From Holothuria scabra (lineage: Eukaryota; Echinodermata; Holothuroidea; Aspidochirotida; Holothuriidae), in assembly GCA_037179385.1 (NCBI GenBank), contig CM074187.1:49448879-49512878 (forward strand): a stretch of 64,000 nt of DNA, read 5' to 3'. Below are positions 53,101 to 59,100 of this stretch, one piece after another. Under the pieces are notes generated by a model. The model was not told the DNA's origin. It made no database searches and was given only the letters and a program-made list of their open reading frames with translations. A program made the position numbers and the translations under genes. How positions within the stretch are numbered: the stretch's first letter is position 1; each line of letters opens with the position of its first letter.

Positions 53101-56100
53101 ACAAACCAGTGAGCCACAACTGTGTTTGGCCCAACTTAAACCAATTGGTTAGAAAATGTGCTGTAAAAAACCATCTATCCTAACCTAATGCCCCCCAAAT
53201 CAAAGAGCCACAACTGGAAAAAGGCCTTGGCCGGCTTAACTTATACTGATTGGTTGGAACCTGGGCCGTAAAACTCCAATAACCTTACGCTCCCCAAATC
53301 AAAGAATTTTAAAATGGAACCTGTTGCCATCATGCATGATGCTCAGCATTTTCAATGAAGTAGGGGAAACAATTCAGTGCCTTGTAATTGAAAGAAGTCT
53401 GTGCTTGCCACTAGATTAAACCACAAGATTGGAAGTTGAGGCATAAAACCGTATCTATCTATCTAGCTCCATATTCCCTTGCACCAGATTTGATAGCACA
53501 GTATTCATTGAGTGTACATATCTCATGACCTGCTTCATGTTGATTACTTTTCTAGATTGGAGATAGTTAAGTCAAATCTATCCATCCCATAAGTTTAATG
53601 TCCATTTGAGGTTTCTGAAACAAAATATGTTCTTTTCAAACTTCATTTCAACTGTATAAATAACAATGGGCTTTGTTTGATTTATTTGAAGAGAAGGGTT
53701 GCCACAGAGATGCCAATCCTCCCTGATTCTGAGGGAGGCTCCCTGAAAATTCAAAGGGTTTTGTCCATTCTAGGTAGCAAATATGACAACCTCCCTGATT
53801 CAAGAAAGTTTTTCCCTAATTAAGTTGCATATAATCATAAAAAACCTCCCTGATTCTTGTGTGAAACCTTGTGTGGAAGGCTAAGGGAAGGAGGGAATGA
53901 CTGTATCATCTCTGTGAAATGTAATTATGAGAGCTTTTGAACATTCATTAAATACAGTGCATTTATTAACATTCATTAAATTACCTTTAAAGCACTTTTA
54001 GTATGTTTTATTTGAATTTTGTCATTACTGATAGTGTTATTGTAGGAATTGCTTAAAAGCTTTGATTCAACCCTTCCTGCTATTTGAATGTTGCTTCATT
54101 TTAGTTGCCTTCTTTTATGCTCACATGATTGTCTCTTTTATGTTACAGCACCTAAAAGAAAGAGGAAACCCACCGAGGTGATCGAAATCCAACTTGTTGC
54201 TCAGTTGAATGAGATCAATTTATCTGTCTGCACCTGTACAACAGCTATCACAGATGTCAGTGTCAAAGGTTGGTACTCTTTGCATCGCTCTTAGTGAACC
54301 AAGTTTGTGGTCTAGTTTTAGAGCACTCCAGTCTCACTCAGAATGCCCTGGTTTGATTCCCAGGCCTAGTTATACAAAGACTTTAACAATGGAACCTACT
54401 GCTATTATGAGTGATGCTGTGCATAAGCAATGGAATAATAGGGATAACAATCCATTGCCATGCAACTTGAAAAATGTCTGTGGGCATCGCTGTATTAAAC
54501 CAATAACAGTAATAATAATAGTCATAGTAATAATAATGATCTTATATAGCGCAAAATCCAATTGCTTGAAAGCATAGTTCAAAGCACTTTGAAAAAGACT
54601 TAGAAATTGCACTAGTCAAAAGGTTAACCAAGAGGTTATAAGCTGAGGTGTAAAACAAAACCCAACCCAACCAAACCCCTCTTAGTGAACCCAGGTGAGG
54701 TATTTATTCCACTTATACTTTGATACGCATCTATCTACATTCATACTCATCCTTTTAAAAGTTAACCATTTGATTTTTATGCATCAATTTCTGCCCATAC
54801 TGGTGTGTATCCTTATTCTTACAGTCAAACTGTTAGTCTGCAAGTCAGCTTCTCACTCATGACCACATCGTCAAAGACTTAAAATGAACATGTACTCATA
54901 TATCTCCAAACTTAATTGTTAAAGTGTCAGCATTTGATTTGCTTATGACCTTTGTTTTATTGTATTAACAGGTCTCGAGGCTGGTGTGACTATACAAAAA
55001 GATAAAACAGCTGTCTCTGCTTGCCTACAAGCCATCACTGTAACAGATCCTACACCCGATGCTGTCCATCCTAGGGTACAAACTTTACAGTTCCTATTTT
55101 TCAATCATTCAACCCAAAGATTTTGTAATCTTACTCTGAGAAAATTCCTGAAATTTTACAGTAATCAGGCTCAGACATACTTTAGTTATATTTTCTGGAA
55201 ACTGTGCATGTTCAAATATTGTATCTCTTTTTATCAGATTTCTGTGTAGTATCTATATTTATGATGTACATTTAATTTTCTCCCCACAAATGATGGAATT
55301 TTTCAACCATTCATAAAATTCTTTGGCCTGCCGGGGTTCAAATTTCTGTTTTTTCAATTGCTGTATTCTATTATTAACTTTGCTACCATTTCGAATGACT
55401 GTTTATGTAAGAAACCATCAGATTTTCATATTTTCATGAAGTTACAAATTGTTCATTGGAAGTTAGTGAAAGAAGGCCCATGCAAAGTTTTTGATACTTT
55501 GATAAATGAAAGTATCTTTTGCCAAGAATACATAATTTGATGAATATGTTTCAGAGAAATCTCTAGAATGAGAAGGGGAGGCAACTTGTGGAGAAAGTAT
55601 GTTTAATACTCTCATAAAAATGGAACCTACTGCCATTGTACTTAATTCTTAGCAAAAGCATTAAAGTAGGGGAAACAAGCCAGAGAGCCACAACTGGAAA
55701 AGAGGCTGTTGTTGGCCTGACTTAAACCAATAGGTTTGAAACTGAGCTGTTAAACTCCCATCTAACTTGCTCATAATAAAGGAAAAAATGACTTAAAGAA
55801 AACCCCCTCCCCTTCTTCTTACAAGCAAGTATTTGGTATGAATAAATTTAATTAGTCAATTTTGTGAATATTTCAGATCCTCTCTACCATTGATCCAGAA
55901 GTCTTTAAGATGAAGCTTACCCTATACAATCAGGCCACAGAGGGCAGCAGTTACTCTGATATGGATGTTGTGGACATCAGGGTAGGACTTACTCTGGGCT
56001 GTATTCGAGTTATCTTCCTCAACAAGTTTGTGGCAGCAATTCTGGTAAGGAAACTAAATGTTATGCATATGATTGTGTTCTAGTGAGACCTCTTCAAAAA

Positions 56101-59100
56101 AGGTGCAGTATAATAATGTCTTCTCACATCTGGATTTTGCTGAAAGATAGTAGATTTTGATGTATTTTAGTAATCTTTTCATATTTTGGATAGTAAAACA
56201 TATTTTGTGAAGTGAAACAGTGAAATGATGTTATAAATGAATGTTTTTTCTCAGTGATGGCATCAGCTTTTGAAAGTCATTTGAGGGAGAGGGCTGAGAA
56301 TTATTTTCATGATGGGGAAATGACTTGGGGAAGTGAGGGAGTCCAAAATAACGGATTAGATTTCATACTTGGAAAATTTGGGGATGATGTTCTGTCTTTT
56401 CACAGCCACTTGATTTTATTGAAAGAGTATGCTATGGGCTCCTGCTTGAACAACAGCCCACTTTGCTATTACCCTGTTTTGTGTATGTTTAATGCTTGTA
56501 TTTGTCTCATGATTAACATGAATTTACTTGTTGACAATGAAACTACTTTTCAGAAGTAGTAAGATTATTACAGGAATTTGATTTCTATAATCTCTTTTTC
56601 TCATGTTAGGGTTTTGTTGAGCCTTTCTCCAGGGCTAAAGCCAAGGCTGCTGAAGCAGGCGCCAGTGCAGCACAGTCTGCCAAAACCGCAGCAGCTGATC
56701 TCCAATCTAAGGCATCAAGAGTGGCCCTTGATGTCACTCTTAAGGCCCCGTTGATTGTGGTCCCAAGGAACTCAAAAGCCAACAAGGGTCTTGTGGCCAA
56801 CCTGGGAGAACTGACAGTAAAGAATCACTTCACAATTGCTGCTGGAACTGAGGGAAACAAAGTACCAGCAGTATTGGACAATATGAATGTCACCCTCACC
56901 TCTATACAACTGTCAAGGTAGATAAAAACATTTCGGTCATTTTCTTTTGCATCGATTGCCACTTGAGATGTGTTTTTTTATGCTTTTTAACCAAATGATG
57001 AACATTGGCATAATTTGTGTTCAAAATTTCTGTATTTGACAAGGAGACATCATCTTCATAGCAAATTTGTTGTTTGTGCAGTAGTTTTCTGAAGCATTTG
57101 TTCTTTCCAATGAAGTCGTTGATGACAGACTTTTGGTAATTTTTACTTTTTTTTAAGGGGGGGCGGTTGAGGGTGGGTGTCCTGAGCTGGTGTTGCCAGA
57201 CTTTGTAGCCCTATAATCAGCATATGGATAGAAGTAGAAATGGGTCATTAGTGGGTTTTTTTTTTGGACCTTACTGGCAGAAGGTTTTGTCCAAATTAGT
57301 TTTTGCATTGTGTAGAGGCTTTGCAATTATGTCACAGGTCCGCCATGCTTGACGACTATCATGCCAAATACACATATATTTGTGCCTAAGGCTCTGCACA
57401 GTATGCACTGTGATATATATGTACATATTCAACAAGCAAGCATATCAAGCGTGGTCTACCATTTAGTAACATGTATTCCAACATGGCTGCTGGGGAGTAT
57501 TATGACATCATATGAATAGCTTCTATAATCAAATGGAACCGACTGCATGGTCAAGTGGTTAGAGCATTCGACTTGCACTCGGGAGGTTGGGAGTTGTAGT
57601 CTTGGCGGGGTCATACCAGAGACTTTAAAAATGGAACCTACTGCCATTGTGCTTGGTGCTCAGCATAAGCAATGGAGTAGGGAAATAAACCAGTGAGCCA
57701 CAACTGGAAAAAAGGCTGTGGCTGGCTCGATTTGAGCCAATTGGTTGAAAACTGGGCCTTAAAGCCCCATCTAACTAATGTACTACCACACCATGTAAAA
57801 TAAATGTGAAACATTCTCTCATTTCAGGGCTATCATAGAAAATGAAGAAACAAAGAGTGATGTCCTTCTCTTGGAACCCCTCCATCTCAGTGCTGGTCTG
57901 GTCAGAAACATGGCACCATGGTTCCATGGGGTACCATCCATTGCAGTCAATGGCAAGTTGGAGACAATCAGGGTAACTATCCACTATTTTCCAGGTCGTT
58001 GAGAATATTTGACTTGGTTTAGGTTGTTATACAGATACACGTTAAATTTGGAATTGCAAATGTGTACAAAAAAGGGCAGTTCAGTCGGTTAGAGCTTACA
58101 GCTTTGATCTCACTGTTTTCAGGGTAATTCTAGAAAGTAAATCTTAATGAAACTTTACTATATGTTTTAGTTTGATACTGAATATTATTCATACTAATGA
58201 GGGGCTTCTCTTAGAATTAATGTGTGATTGCCCCGAGTTCTTCAGCTTTGTATATTGCCAAAAATATCCAAGCAATCTGTAGAGACATTCCATGCAGGCT
58301 GTTGCAGTTCATGCAAAGAAGGTTTGTTGTAGGCTTACATAACAGTACTTTAGATGCTTAGTTAGAAAAAGGGAGTTTAGGATGCTATTGTGATACAGTG
58401 AACACATGGCCATCAATTTATGTACAAACAGAGTGAAGCTCAAGGCCATGACATCATTAAAGTAGTTAGTTAGAAAAAGGGAGTTTAAGATGAACCAACA
58501 TGTATGTCTTAGCGTCAGGTAGATGGGTAGGTCGTTAGACAGTTGATTCATTTTCCAAGTCCAAATACTGTTTTAGTCTTCCTTTTTAGTCGCCTCTCAC
58601 AAAAGGCTGGGAATGCTGTCAGTATATTCTTCAACCCTGGCCCAGGGGGGAGGGGGGGGAGTTCATGAAAAAGTGAAAAAAGAAGCCATCAAGGAGGAAG
58701 TCTCCCCCAGGCAGTTCCAACCCTCTTACTCTCTCTTAGCCCTAGCTCCCACAACTGTCTTAAAATCTTCCTCATCTACTCACAATCTTAGCTTATAGCT
58801 TCAGGACATAATGGAGTGAGCATATATTGCCCGAATGTGTAATCTAAACACTCTCAGTTCATGTTGTATAATATGGGCTGCTCTGCAGTTTTCTGATTTG
58901 ATGTCAATCAAAGAGCTGTGCCAATTGAAAATTGCTGTAGACTATTTTGCTAACATTGTTGACTCCCTTTAATGAAAAATTGTCTATATGTTGTACATTG
59001 TGCTGATTTTATAAATGTATCTTAAGAAACTCCATTTTTGCAGGTGGCAATATCAACGGATGACTTTGGAATCATCATGGCTCTGCTGAATGAAAATCTT

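Noticed and set aside
54149..54170. Pro-Lys-Arg-rich run as a nuclear localisation signal
   Set aside because: VPS13 proteins act at cytosolic membrane contacts; a short basic run in a disordered linker is weak evidence.
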